Shown: positions 7,683 to 19,231 of the stretch, piece after piece | Numbering within the stretch: position 1 is the first letter of the stretch | Layout of the letters: every line of letters starts with the position of its first letter | Origin: CAYYJM01 sp964471755 | GTDB taxonomy: Bacteria; Planctomycetota; Planctomycetia; Gemmatales; Gemmataceae | NCBI GenBank assembly: GCA_964471755.1 | Contig: CAYYJM010000010.1 | Location: 1 to 49,221 of the forward strand | DNA length: 49,221 nt | Direction: 5' to 3' | Notes under the pieces: model-generated | Seen by the model: the letters and a program-made list of their open reading frames with translations, nothing else | Databases searched by the model: none | What the model was told of the DNA's origin: nothing | Program-made: the position numbers and the translations under genes

Positions 7683-9476
7683 ATGCGCTATCGACTGCTC
7701 TGTACCACCCTCGTCGCCCTGCTCGCCTGTCCGGCGGCCCTCTTCGCGGCGGAGGAGAAGAAGGACGAGAAGACCATCGCCCACATCCGGCTGACCGGCA
7801 GCATGAACGAGGCCGCACCGCCGGCCGAGCCGCTCTTCGGCGGCAATACCGAGAACTTCCGCGCCCGCCTCGAACGCATCAAGAAAGCTCGCAACGACGA
7901 CAAGATCCAGGCCGTCTACTTCGAGATCGGTTCGCTGAACATCGGCTGGAGCAAGATCGACGAGCTGGCCGACGCCATCGCCGCCTGCCGCAAGGCCGGC
8001 AAGAAGACCTTCGCCTATCTCGAAGAAGCCACCCTCAAGGAATTCGCCCTGGCCCGCTGCTGCGACGTGGTCTGCGTGCCCGAGTCGGCCTGGCTGCTGA
8101 TCGCCGGCATCCGCGTCGAGATGCTTTTCTTCAAGGCCCTCTTCGACAGGATCGGCATCCAGGCCGACTTCCTCAAGACCGGCGATTTCAAGGCCGCCGC
8201 CGAGCAGTACACCGCGACGAAGATGTCCGAGCCCAACCGCAAACAGTGGAACGCTCTGCTCGACGAATTCTTCGATCGGGCCGTCGTCGAACGCATCGTC
8301 AAGAGCAAGGCTGCCGGCAAGCTCACGGCTGACGCCGTCAAGAAGGCGATCGACCAGGCTCCGCTCTCGCCACGTGCCGCCCTCAAGGCCGGCCTGATCG
8401 ACCAGGTCGCCTACCGCCAGGACTTCGAGGACAGCTTCAAGAAGGCCCTCGAAGCCGACGCCACCAAGATCACCCGCAACTACGGCCGAACCAAGGCTCC
8501 CGAGCTGGATCTGTCCAACCCGTTCGCCCTGTTCCGCCTGCTGTCGCCGACGTCGAGCGGTTCGAGCAGCAAGCCGAAGGTCGCCGTCATCTACGCCACC
8601 GGGGCGATCGTCACCGGCAAGAGCGGCTTCAGCCTGCTCGGCGGTGAATCGTGCGGCTCGACCACCATCAACGAGGCGCTCAAGCAGGCCGAGGAGGACA
8701 AGACCGTCAAGGCCATTGTCCTGCGCGTGGACAGCCCCGGCGGCTCGGCCCTGGCCAGCGACCTGATCTGGAACCAGATCCAGCGCTGCAAGAAGCCGGT
8801 CGTCGCCAGCATGTCCGACGTGGCGGCCAGCGGCGGCTACTACATCAGCATGGGCACCCGACGCATCTTCGCCGAGCCGAGTACAATCACCGGCTCCATC
8901 GGCGTCATCGGCGGCAAACTGGTCACCGGCGGCGCGTTCAAGATGGTCGGCCTGAACACCGACACCCTGTCGCGTGGAGCCAACTCGGGCCTGTTCTCCG
9001 AGCAGACGCCGTTCAGCGACTCGGAGAAGGCCGCCCTCGGCGAGCTGATGCGCGAGACGTACGATCTGTTCATCAACAAGACCGTCGCGGGCCGGACGAA
9101 GGCCGGGGCGAAGCTCAGCCGCGAGGAACTGCTCAAGCTCGCCGGCGGTCGCGTCTGGGTCGGCCGGGCGGCTCTGGAACACCACCTGGTCGATGAACTC
9201 GGCGGCCTGGATGAGGCCATCGCCGCGGTCTGGAAGATGGCCGGCCAGCCGTCGGACAAGGAGCCGGAGATCCTGCAACTGCCCAAGGCGCGGGGCGCGC
9301 TCGACGCCCTGCTCGACATCGGCGGCGACACGCAGATGACCGAGTCGCTCGCGCTGACGGCCCTGCTCAAGCAGTTCCCCGGTGCGGTGCGTCTGCTCCA
9401 GCCGGCAGCGACGATCCTGCAACTGCGGCACGAGCCGACCTGGCTCATCGTTCCTTACGGATTCGACGTGCGCTGA
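7683..9476 (+). CDS. sppA: Signal peptide peptidase SppA, long (67K) form
   Basis: A 597-residue membrane-associated serine protease that degrades cleaved signal peptides. It has two tandem SppA/ClpP-fold domains, as in the long E. coli type. The expected catalytic lysine is Lys170 in TGDFKAAAEQY in the first domain, and the nucleophile is Ser383 in DVAASGGYYIS in the second; both are present. LRVDSPGGSALASD and TGSIGVIGGK are further family motifs. The N-terminus (MRYRLLCTTLVALLACPAAL) is a signal peptide rather than an obvious long anchor. ATG 7683 has GGAGAG seven bases upstream; the frame is open further upstream without homology. The next gene starts one base after its stop. Confidence 0.92.
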   Translation: MRYRLLCTTLVALLACPAALFAAEEKKDEKTIAHIRLTGSMNEAAPPAEPLFGGNTENFRARLERIKKARNDDKIQAVYFEIGSLNIGWSKIDELADAIAACRKAGKKTFAYLEEATLKEFALARCCDVVCVPESAWLLIAGIRVEMLFFKALFDRIGIQADFLKTGDFKAAAEQYTATKMSEPNRKQWNALLDEFFDRAVVERIVKSKAAGKLTADAVKKAIDQAPLSPRAALKAGLIDQVAYRQDFEDSFKKALEADATKITRNYGRTKAPELDLSNPFALFRLLSPTSSGSSSKPKVAVIYATGAIVTGKSGFSLLGGESCGSTTINEALKQAEEDKTVKAIVLRVDSPGGSALASDLIWNQIQRCKKPVVASMSDVAASGGYYISMGTRRIFAEPSTITGSIGVIGGKLVTGGAFKMVGLNTDTLSRGANSGLFSEQTPFSDSEKAALGELMRETYDLFINKTVAGRTKAGAKLSREELLKLAGGRVWVGRAALEHHLVDELGGLDEAIAAVWKMAGQPSDKEPEILQLPKARGALDALLDIGGDTQMTESLALTALLKQFPGAVRLLQPAATILQLRHEPTWLIVPYGFDVR

Positions 9477-9477
9477 C

Positions 9478-9831
9478 ATGGCACGCTGTGAACGCGGTTA
9501 TCTCTGTATCGTCTGTGGACGCGAGGTGGAGGGCCTGGCCGAATCGGCCCTCTACCTTCGCTACGTCCTCGGCGACGTGCCGGCCGAGCAACTCCATCGC
9601 CTGCCGGAGTGCCATCTCGCCTGCGATCCCGGTCTGGCTCAGTACATCGTCGATCCGGCTTTCGTGCCGGTCGTCTGCGAGGGGCCGTTCGACAAGCAGA
9701 CGCTCGACCCCAATTTCGTCCAGGCCGAGGAAGCGCGCGTGACACGCGGCTGGCAGCGGCTGTGCGACCTGCTCCAGTCGGGCGAGACGCTCTTCACCTA
9801 TCCCCTGGAGCCGGACAGCGGCTCGTACTGA
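9478..9831 (+). CDS. Hypothetical protein with N-terminal CxxC
   Basis: A 117-residue soluble protein starting one base after the sppA stop, so it is very probably co-transcribed and translationally coupled. It has a short Cys cluster (CERGYLCIVCGREVE) followed later by CHLACDPG and VVCEGPF, which could bind a metal, but there is no complete zinc-ribbon pattern that I recognise. The last 34 bases overlap the convergent gene 9798-10271. I do not recognise a family; coding status is supported by codon bias and coupling. Confidence 0.72.
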   Translation: MARCERGYLCIVCGREVEGLAESALYLRYVLGDVPAEQLHRLPECHLACDPGLAQYIVDPAFVPVVCEGPFDKQTLDPNFVQAEEARVTRGWQRLCDLLQSGETLFTYPLEPDSGSY

Positions 9832-10271
9832 TCGGCGTAATGAACGGCGACCTCGCCGGGCCGAAGATTGAGAACGACCTTGCCGACCGTCTGCCAGCGG
9901 CCCGCGGCGTGGAAGAAGACGGCCGAGCCGAGACGCGGTTCGGTCGGATTGGCCTCCGCCTCCGTTTCGCCCGGCTCCGGCGTCAAGTGCAGCACGACGG
10001 CCGCCAGGGCGACCACCTCATCGCTGATCCGATCCCGTACCAGGGCGTACTCCTCCTCCCAGTCGCAGCGAAGCCAGCGTAGGCCGTGGGGTCTGCCGCT
10101 GTTCTCTCCCGCGTCGAAGAACTCCGCTTGCAGCTCCGGCAAGTCCTTCTCCAGGCGGGCGAGCAACTCCACCGGCGTGGGCTTACGCATCGAGATGTAG
10201 CCGACCACGCTCGCCGCCACCAGGGCCAGCAGCATCACCACGCACAATCCGATTACCTGTTCGGCAGTCAT
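9798..10271 (-). CDS. Hypothetical single-pass membrane protein
   Basis: A 157-residue protein with one N-terminal membrane helix (EQVIGLCVVMLLALVAASVVGY) and a predicted periplasmic or cytoplasmic acidic domain (LRCDWEEEYALVRDR, then AVFFHAAGRWQTVGKVVLN). The second ATG at 10271 was preferred over 10289 because GGGAGAG lies six bases ahead of it. Its 3' end overlaps the convergent gene upstream of it by 34 bp. No family recognised. Confidence 0.68.
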   Translation of the reverse strand: MTAEQVIGLCVVMLLALVAASVVGYISMRKPTPVELLARLEKDLPELQAEFFDAGENSGRPHGLRWLRCDWEEEYALVRDRISDEVVALAAVVLHLTPEPGETEAEANPTEPRLGSAVFFHAAGRWQTVGKVVLNLRPGEVAVHYADQYEPLSGSRG

Positions 10272-10345
10272 TCCGCACTCTCCCGTCATCAGGGCCTACT
10301 GCATTTCTAGCTCATAATCGCTGACCGGCGTCCGGAAAACCGGAG

Positions 10346-10373
10346 TTGTTCCGATCCGACGGGTTGCTATACT
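10346..10373 (+). promoter_or_regulatory. Candidate sigma-70-type promoter
   Basis: TTGTTC (10346-10351) and TATACT (10368-10373) are separated by 16 bases, about 70 bp ahead of the ATG at 10447. This is the best -35/-10 match seen on the plus strand in the window, but the call is by eye. Confidence 0.45.
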
Positions 10374-10446
10374 CCGGCCGCTTCCAGAGCCGGCACCTCG
10401 AAATGAACCCGAAACCATCCATTCCTCGTCCGGACCGGGGCCGATC

Positions 10447-11907
10447 ATGCCGCACTCCGTTCTCCTGTCCGCCATCCTGCTCCTTCCGGCCCAGCCGGCC
10501 GGGGTTCCCCAGCCAGCGCCGAAGACTCCGCCACGCGGCACCGACTGGTCGCTGAGCCTGCATCTGGAGCGCTCCCAGGAACTGGTCTACCGCGGCCTGT
10601 TCACCGAGGAATGCAACGCTGGCACCGTGCATTACCAGCGGGCCTACCGCGTGGAGAGCCGCCTGTTCGTACTCGACGCCAGCCCGCGCGGAGCCGATCT
10701 GGCCTGCATGACCACGGTTCGCCGGAAAGACGCCCCCATCCAGGCCGTGGGCTTCAAGGAAGAAACCGACGGCCGAACCGTCCGCGTCGAGCGCTTTCAG
10801 GTCGATCCGCAGGGCAAGCTCACCGCTCCGCCTGGCGTCGATCTGGTGCCGCCTCTGGAAGGTCCGGCGACCCTGGAAGTGGGAGCCTTCGTCGAGCTGC
10901 CGCGCGGCCGCTTCTCCGTGGACCAGCCCTGGCAGACCCGGCCGAGAGCCGGCCAGCCGATCATGACCTGGTCGGCGACCGGAGCCGAACAGGTCCAGGG
11001 TGTCCGCTGTGCCGTTCTCAAGGGCGTGCAGCAGTCGCCGGACTGGGACCAGCCGCGCGGCGACAGCAAGGGCTGGCGACGTACCGACACCGTCTGGGTG
11101 GCACCGCGTAGCGGCCTCGCTCTGAAGATCGAGCGCGTCGTCGAGATGCGTGAGCCGGCCCACACCGCTCCGACGCAGAAGGCCGTCTTCCGGGCCGACC
11201 TGGAAAGCACGCTCCCCTATCCCGGCCAGCTGGCCCAGGATCGCAAGGCCGATCTCGGTCAGGCCATCGCCCTGCGCGAGGCGGCCCAGCCGCTGCTCGC
11301 GACGCCGAACCGCTTCACGAATGAACTCAACGCCGTCCTCAAGCAGATCACCAATCACCTGGACCAGACGCCGCCGACGCCGTATCGCCAGGCCATCGTG
11401 CAGGTCAAGGCCCGGGTCGAGGCCGCCCTGCGCGGCGAGATCCTCATCACGCCGACGACGCTGCCGACACAGCCGGCCGGCCTCCGCGTCGGTCAGGCCG
11501 CCCCTGATTTCGTCACCACCGACATCACGGGCAAGCAGAGCCTCGGGCTGAAGGCGCTGCGTGGCCAGCCGGTCATCCTGGCCTTCTACAATCCGAACTC
11601 GACGCTGACGCCGGACCTGCTCCGCTTCCTGAGCGAACTGAGCGCCGCGACCGAGGGGAAAGCCCGCATCCTGGGCCTGTCCATCAGCGAGGATGCCGCC
11701 GCGGTCGAGAAGCAGTTGAAGGAGCTGAAGACGCCGCTGACCGTCTTGCAGGGGGGCGGCCTCCGGCTGGCCTTCGAGGTGGACGCCACCCCGCGCGTGA
11801 TTCTCCTCGATGGTCAGGGTTATGTCCGCGGCGCTTACACCGGCTGGGGCCGGGAGCTGCCGCGCGAGGTCCTGTCCGATCTGAAACCCTGGCTGGGAAA
11901 AAAGTGA
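10447..11907 (+). CDS. Secreted protein with a C-terminal redoxin domain lacking active-site Cys
   Basis: A 486-residue protein with a short signal sequence (MPHSVLLSAILLLPAQPAG), a large beta-rich N-terminal region of unknown family and, from about residue 345, an AhpC/TSA-TlpA-like thioredoxin domain (RVGQAAPDFVTTDITGKQS, then LRGQPVILAFYNPNSTLTP, then VDATPRVILLDGQGYVRG). In TlpA-like proteins the position after the beta-strand carries WCxxC; here it reads FYNPNSTLT with no cysteine. The cis-Pro (ATPR) is kept. The domain is therefore likely structural or binding rather than a disulfide exchanger. A candidate promoter lies at 10346-10373. Confidence 0.78.
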   Translation: MPHSVLLSAILLLPAQPAGVPQPAPKTPPRGTDWSLSLHLERSQELVYRGLFTEECNAGTVHYQRAYRVESRLFVLDASPRGADLACMTTVRRKDAPIQAVGFKEETDGRTVRVERFQVDPQGKLTAPPGVDLVPPLEGPATLEVGAFVELPRGRFSVDQPWQTRPRAGQPIMTWSATGAEQVQGVRCAVLKGVQQSPDWDQPRGDSKGWRRTDTVWVAPRSGLALKIERVVEMREPAHTAPTQKAVFRADLESTLPYPGQLAQDRKADLGQAIALREAAQPLLATPNRFTNELNAVLKQITNHLDQTPPTPYRQAIVQVKARVEAALRGEILITPTTLPTQPAGLRVGQAAPDFVTTDITGKQSLGLKALRGQPVILAFYNPNSTLTPDLLRFLSELSAATEGKARILGLSISEDAAAVEKQLKELKTPLTVLQGGGLRLAFEVDATPRVILLDGQGYVRGAYTGWGRELPREVLSDLKPWLGKK

Positions 11908-11981
11908 ACGAACAATCGGCACAGGCGCTACAGTTCCACGAACCCGGTGAGGCCTGCCCTGTCGGAGATCGACCCACCTTC

Positions 11982-12011
11982 TTGCCTGACGCGAGGTGGG
12001 ACCGATACGAT
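11982..12011 (+). promoter_or_regulatory. Candidate promoter overlapping an inverted repeat
   Basis: TTGCCT (11982-11987), an 18-base spacer, and TACGAT (12006-12011) precede the gene at 12066. The -35 lies inside the loop of an inverted repeat, CCCACCT (11973-11979) with AGGTGGG (11994-12000), which could be an operator or a terminator for the gene ending at 11907. Evidence is by inspection. Confidence 0.33.
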
Positions 12012-12065
12012 GGTGTGGTAGCGGACGTTCCCAGCGTTTCCGCTGCCCCCGGAGGACGGCAGGGG

Positions 12066-12557
12066 ATGATGACGGATTATCAGTTGCAGCCCAACGCCCG
12101 ATGCTGTGCTACCTCGGGGCGGGCGCTTCAGCCTGGAGATCGGTACTATAGTGTCCTTGTCGAGGAAAACGGTCGGCTCATCCGTCGCGATTACTCGGTC
12201 GGCGTCTGGCAGGGGCCGCCGAACAATGCCTTCAGCTTCTGGTGCGGAAAGATTCCCCCGGAAGGAAAGAAACGCAAGCTCGTCCTGGATGAGGACACCC
12301 TGCGTGACTGCTTCGAGCGGCTGGAGGGAGCCACGGAACCCGGCAAGGTTCGCCTGCGCTACGTCCTGGCGCTGCTGATCGTTCGGCAACGTCGGCTCCA
12401 GTTGGAGGAGTCGCACGTCGAGCAGGGCAAGGAATATCTGGTTCTGCGCGATGGTCGAACGGGCCGGCGCTTCCGGGTCGAGAACCCGGATCTGAGTGAG
12501 AGTGAGATCCTCGAAGTCCAGGACGAAGTGTTGCAGGCTCTGGGCTGGGACGGTTGA
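12066..12557 (+). CDS. Conserved planctomycete-type hypothetical protein
   Basis: A 163-residue soluble protein of unknown function. It opens MMTDYQLQPNARCCATSGRAL, followed by PGDRYYSVLVEENGRLIRRDYS and WQGPPNNAFSFWCGKIP, a pattern I associate with a family widespread in planctomycetes, with paired Cys that may bind a metal. The C-terminal half is charged and helical (DEDTLRDCFERLEG, then LALLIVRQRRLQLEE). ATG 12066 is preferred, with an AGGACGGCAGGGG leader; an upstream in-frame ATG at 11904 overlaps the previous gene and lacks homology. The lipoprotein gene starts 33 nt downstream, so the two are probably co-transcribed. Confidence 0.75.
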   Translation: MMTDYQLQPNARCCATSGRALQPGDRYYSVLVEENGRLIRRDYSVGVWQGPPNNAFSFWCGKIPPEGKKRKLVLDEDTLRDCFERLEGATEPGKVRLRYVLALLIVRQRRLQLEESHVEQGKEYLVLRDGRTGRRFRVENPDLSESEILEVQDEVLQALGWDG

Positions 12558-12589
12558 ACCCAACGTCGGCTCCAAGCTGGAAGGTCGCC

Positions 12590-13519
12590 ATGAAGAAGCT
12601 CATCGCCTTGCTGCTGGTCGCTTCCCTGCTGACGCTGGTCGGCTGTGGTCACTGGCCGGACATTCGCACCGGCACCAGCAAGGGGCGGGTGCCGACCTGG
12701 ACGCCGACGGCCGAGGACCTCGTCGCGTATCTCAACGACAACGCCAAGCGGGTGCCGGCCATCCAGTGCAACACCGTGCAGATCGATGCTCGCCAGGGCT
12801 TTACCGGCATCGGTGCGGATGGCCTGCTCGTCTTCGAGAAGCCGCGGAACTTCCGCCTCAAGGCCCGAGCCGTCGGCAAGGACGCGGTCGATCTCGGCTC
12901 CAACAGCGACGAGTTCTGGTACTGGATGATGGACGACCCCGATCGGTTCGTCTACCACTGCAAGTACACGGATCTGGCCCAGGGGAACGTGCCGGTGCCG
13001 GCCTTCTTCCAGCCCGACTTTCTCATCGCGGCCCTCGGCGTGCAGGAGTATGATCCGCAGGGCAAGTACGACGTGAAGGTCAACCGCGATACGGTGGATT
13101 TGATCACGACGATCACCTCGCCCCAGGGCAAGGCGATGCAGCAAGTCGTCACCTTCAACCGGGCTGAGGCCGCTCCCGGCAAGCCGCAGGTGCAGAGCAT
13201 CGCTCTCCGCGACGGCAAGACTGGCAAGGACATGTTCCTCGTGCAGTATCACGAGGTGCAGCTCGATCCAAGTACCAACGCCATCCTGCCCTACCGCCTG
13301 AAGATCACGATGCCGCAGTCCAAGGAGCGGATGGAACTGACCCTTCGCCTGCGGGACCTGCGTGTCGTGAACCTGGGACCGCAGCAGCGTGAACGGCTCT
13401 TCAGCCGGGCCGATCTGATGCACAACAAACCGGGCTTCGACATGGCCCGAGGCGCACCCGACTCGGCCACCGGCACGAGTGGCCTGCGTCCCGTGGGCGG
13501 CATCCAACCGCGCCGGTAA
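12590..13519 (+). CDS. Predicted lipoprotein with LolA/DUF4292-like body
   Basis: A 309-residue lipoprotein: MKKLIALLLVASLLTLVGCG gives a lipobox (LVGC) with the acylated Cys at residue 19. The body has the antiparallel-strand pattern of LolA-like or DUF4292 proteins, with LVAYLNDNAKRVPAIQC, then GADGLLVFEKPRNFRLKA and FWYWMMDDPDRFVYHCKY. Such folds bind lipid or lipoprotein acyl chains, but the assignment here is by resemblance only. GGAAGG precedes the chosen ATG. It follows the 12066 gene closely and ends 5 bp from the convergent kinase gene. Confidence 0.72.
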   Translation: MKKLIALLLVASLLTLVGCGHWPDIRTGTSKGRVPTWTPTAEDLVAYLNDNAKRVPAIQCNTVQIDARQGFTGIGADGLLVFEKPRNFRLKARAVGKDAVDLGSNSDEFWYWMMDDPDRFVYHCKYTDLAQGNVPVPAFFQPDFLIAALGVQEYDPQGKYDVKVNRDTVDLITTITSPQGKAMQQVVTFNRAEAAPGKPQVQSIALRDGKTGKDMFLVQYHEVQLDPSTNAILPYRLKITMPQSKERMELTLRLRDLRVVNLGPQQRERLFSRADLMHNKPGFDMARGAPDSATGTSGLRPVGGIQPRR

Positions 13520-13524
13520 CTTCG

Positions 13525-15126
13525 CTAGATGGATCGCAGCAGCTTCTGAAAATCCGACCGCGGTCGGATCGGCGACCAGGTTTCCTCGGTCCGCAGCCGC
13601 TGCGGATTCTGCATCCCCAGACTCAGAGCCGTTTGCAACGCCTGGACCGCCAGGCTGTGGAAGTGTTCGCGGCACTCCCGGTTCGTGGTCACCTGCCCTG
13701 CTCGAACGGCCTTCTCGGCCAGGTCGTACAGATCCTCGGCATCCGTCGCCGTCGCCTGCCGAAGATCGTCCAGGCAAGTCTTCAACTGATCCGCCTCCAG
13801 CCGGGCTAGCTGGCTCTGTTCCTGAGCCTCGGCCAAACTCAACTCGGCCCGCATGCGCGCCTGATCAGCCTGCACGTAGAGGCTGCTGACCAGGATCAAC
13901 CCGACGACCAGGCTGGCCACGAACACACCGGAGACGAGAGCGAAGGCGGGGTTGCTTCGCGCTCCGCGCCAGAGACGCTCGAACAGGCCCAGGCGACGGG
14001 CGCGGATCGGTTCACCGGCCAGGAACCGGCGCAGGTCATCGGCCAGGTCGCCGCACGAGGCGTAGCGACGGCGTGGCTCCTTCTCCAGGCAGCGCAGCAC
14101 GATTGTTTCCAGGTCGCGCGGCTGGTCTGGCTGGAGGGCGCGCAGCGCGGGCGGTTCCTTCATCTGATGCTGATGCAGGACCGCTCGCAGGGGGCCGGTG
14201 AACGGCGTCTGGCCGGTGAGCATCTCGTACAGCACGACGCCGAGACTGTACTGATCGCTGGCCGGCAACGGTTCGCCGCTGCTGCCCGAGCAGGTTTCCG
14301 GAGCCATGTACAGAGGCGTGCCGAGGAGCGTGCCGTCCTGCGTCATCCGGGATTCGCAACCGGATCGAGCCGCCAGGCCGAAGTCCATCAACAGCGGCAC
14401 GGCACGATTCGGGCAGAGGGGATCGCCCTCCAGCATGATGTTGGCCGGCTTCACGTCACGATGGACGGTCCCCTGTTCATGGGCATAGGCCAGAGCCTCG
14501 GCCAGGTGCAAGGCGATGCGCGCGGCCAACTCGGGAGCGAAGCGCGTCTCGGCGGTGGCGTGCAAGGCCGACTCCAGCGTCCGGCCCGAGATGTACGCAC
14601 TGGCAATGTACGCCTGGTGACCGTCCTGCCCCATCTCGAACAGCGGGACGATGTGCGGATGACGCAGCCCGGCCGCCGCCCGGGCCTCGCGGAAGAACCG
14701 TTCGCGCCGCTCCGGCAGGGCCAGATGTTCCGGCTTGCCCACCTTCAACGCCACCAACCGATCCAGGTGGGGATCGTGAGCCAGGTAGACCCGGCCGAAG
14801 ACCCCTTCGCCCAGGAATCGCTGCAACACGAAGCGGCCGATGCGTTCCGGCTGGTCAGGAACGCCGGGCAAGGCGATCGTCTCGACGAGCGTATCGTCTT
14901 CCGTGTTCCGGGATAAGGTCAGCGTTCCGACCTCTTCGACCGGGAAGGCGATCGCCGGATCGGAGAGGGGTTGATCAACCGCGCGGTGAAAGCCGCCCAG
15001 AGACGGCCGGCCGGCGGACAGGATGGTGCCGGAAGTGCAGCTCGGGCACAAGGCCGCCACGGCATCCTGTGATTCCGGCTCTACGGACTCAGGACAGTCC
15101 GGATTCGAGCAGCGTGGTGCTCCCAT
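13525..15126 (-). CDS. Membrane-anchored Ser/Thr protein kinase with N-terminal Cys cluster
   Basis: A 533-residue Hanks-type kinase. The N-terminus has four cysteines (Cys6, Cys11, Cys27, Cys30) arranged like a zinc ribbon. The kinase domain covers about residues 95-365, with GEGVFGRVYLA (P-loop), VALKV (ATP lysine), HRDVKPANIM (catalytic loop), MDFGLAA (DFG) and YMAPE. One transmembrane helix lies near 394-418 (FALVSGVFVASLVVGLILVSS) and is followed by a coiled-coil-like stretch and a short tail, where planctomycete kinases often carry WD40 or TPR sensor domains; here the sensor is reduced. ATG 15126 is preferred over GTG 15132 because AGAGGG lies at the right distance. Confidence 0.9.
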   Translation of the reverse strand: MGAPRCSNPDCPESVEPESQDAVAALCPSCTSGTILSAGRPSLGGFHRAVDQPLSDPAIAFPVEEVGTLTLSRNTEDDTLVETIALPGVPDQPERIGRFVLQRFLGEGVFGRVYLAHDPHLDRLVALKVGKPEHLALPERRERFFREARAAAGLRHPHIVPLFEMGQDGHQAYIASAYISGRTLESALHATAETRFAPELAARIALHLAEALAYAHEQGTVHRDVKPANIMLEGDPLCPNRAVPLLMDFGLAARSGCESRMTQDGTLLGTPLYMAPETCSGSSGEPLPASDQYSLGVVLYEMLTGQTPFTGPLRAVLHQHQMKEPPALRALQPDQPRDLETIVLRCLEKEPRRRYASCGDLADDLRRFLAGEPIRARRLGLFERLWRGARSNPAFALVSGVFVASLVVGLILVSSLYVQADQARMRAELSLAEAQEQSQLARLEADQLKTCLDDLRQATATDAEDLYDLAEKAVRAGQVTTNRECREHFHSLAVQALQTALSLGMQNPQRLRTEETWSPIRPRSDFQKLLRSI

Positions 15127-15281
15127 GCGCACGCCCTCTCGGGATGGAGAATTCGACGGAATGCTTCGTTTGATGAAACGAGCCTATCCATCGTCGGGGA
15201 GGAAATCAAGATCCTATCTTGCCAGGATTATCTATTTGTACTCAAAAGGCAAGCGAGGATCCACAGAAAGTAGGGAAAGTG

Positions 15282-15319
15282 GGTCTGGCTGGCAAACGGG
15301 GTTGTTTGCCAGCCAGGCC
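15282..15319 (-). terminator. Strong hairpin after glnN, likely terminator
   Basis: A perfect 13-bp inverted repeat, CTGGCTGGCAAAC (15285-15297) and GTTTGCCAGCCAG (15304-15316), with a six-base loop, extendable by two or three pairs. It lies 14 bp past the stop of the minus-strand type III glutamine synthetase. The minus strand continues CCCACTTTCCC, which is not a classic T-run, so intrinsic termination is likely but not certain. Confidence 0.6.
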
Positions 15320-15332
15320 GCCTCGGCAGGTC

Positions 15333-17519
<2,187 letters not shown>

Positions 17520-17626
17520 TCAGGGAACCCTGCTGGCACTCGTTTTCGATCGGCTCCGAGGACGATCCCGGAGCGCGGATGCACGACACCCGGTCTTCAC
17601 CAGGTGGGAGAGATCGCGGTCGCTTC

Positions 17627-17691
17627 ATTTAGCCGCCGGCTTGCCGGCGGTCTTCGTCGCGAAATACCCGCCGGCAAGCCGGCGGCTAAAT
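17627..17691. repeat. Palindromic repeat with perfect 24-nt arms
   Basis: The left arm at 17627-17650 (starting ATTTAGCCGCCGG) and right arm at 17668-17691 (ending CCGGCGGCTAAAT) are perfect inverted copies around a 17-nt loop. The element starts one base beyond the glnA stop codon (17693-17695 on the minus strand). A second copy with the same loop theme lies at 32059-32124 and a half copy at 36634-36651. This is a REP-like family with strong RNA hairpin potential. Confidence 0.9.
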
Positions 17692-17692
17692 G

Positions 17693-19105
<1,413 letters not shown>

Positions 19106-19231
19106 GTTGACAATCTCCTCCTTCGCATCAGCCCTGTCCCGATGATCACTCCTGTTCTACGAAAAAAAGCGCGGAGTGGCACGGGGTTCGTCTGGTATCC
19201 TGAGCAGAGGAGCGTGCGGAGGACGGCGGAC

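Noticed and set aside
7668..9479. Long open frame of about 600 codons antisense to sppA
   Set aside because: High-GC shadow of the real gene; composition is Gly/Ala/Asp/Leu/Arg without domains, while sppA has all catalytic motifs.
19174..19192. TGGCACGGGGTTCGT ahead of the FHA kinase as a sigma-54 site
   Set aside because: The -24 part is good, but the -12 GC is missing at the right distance.
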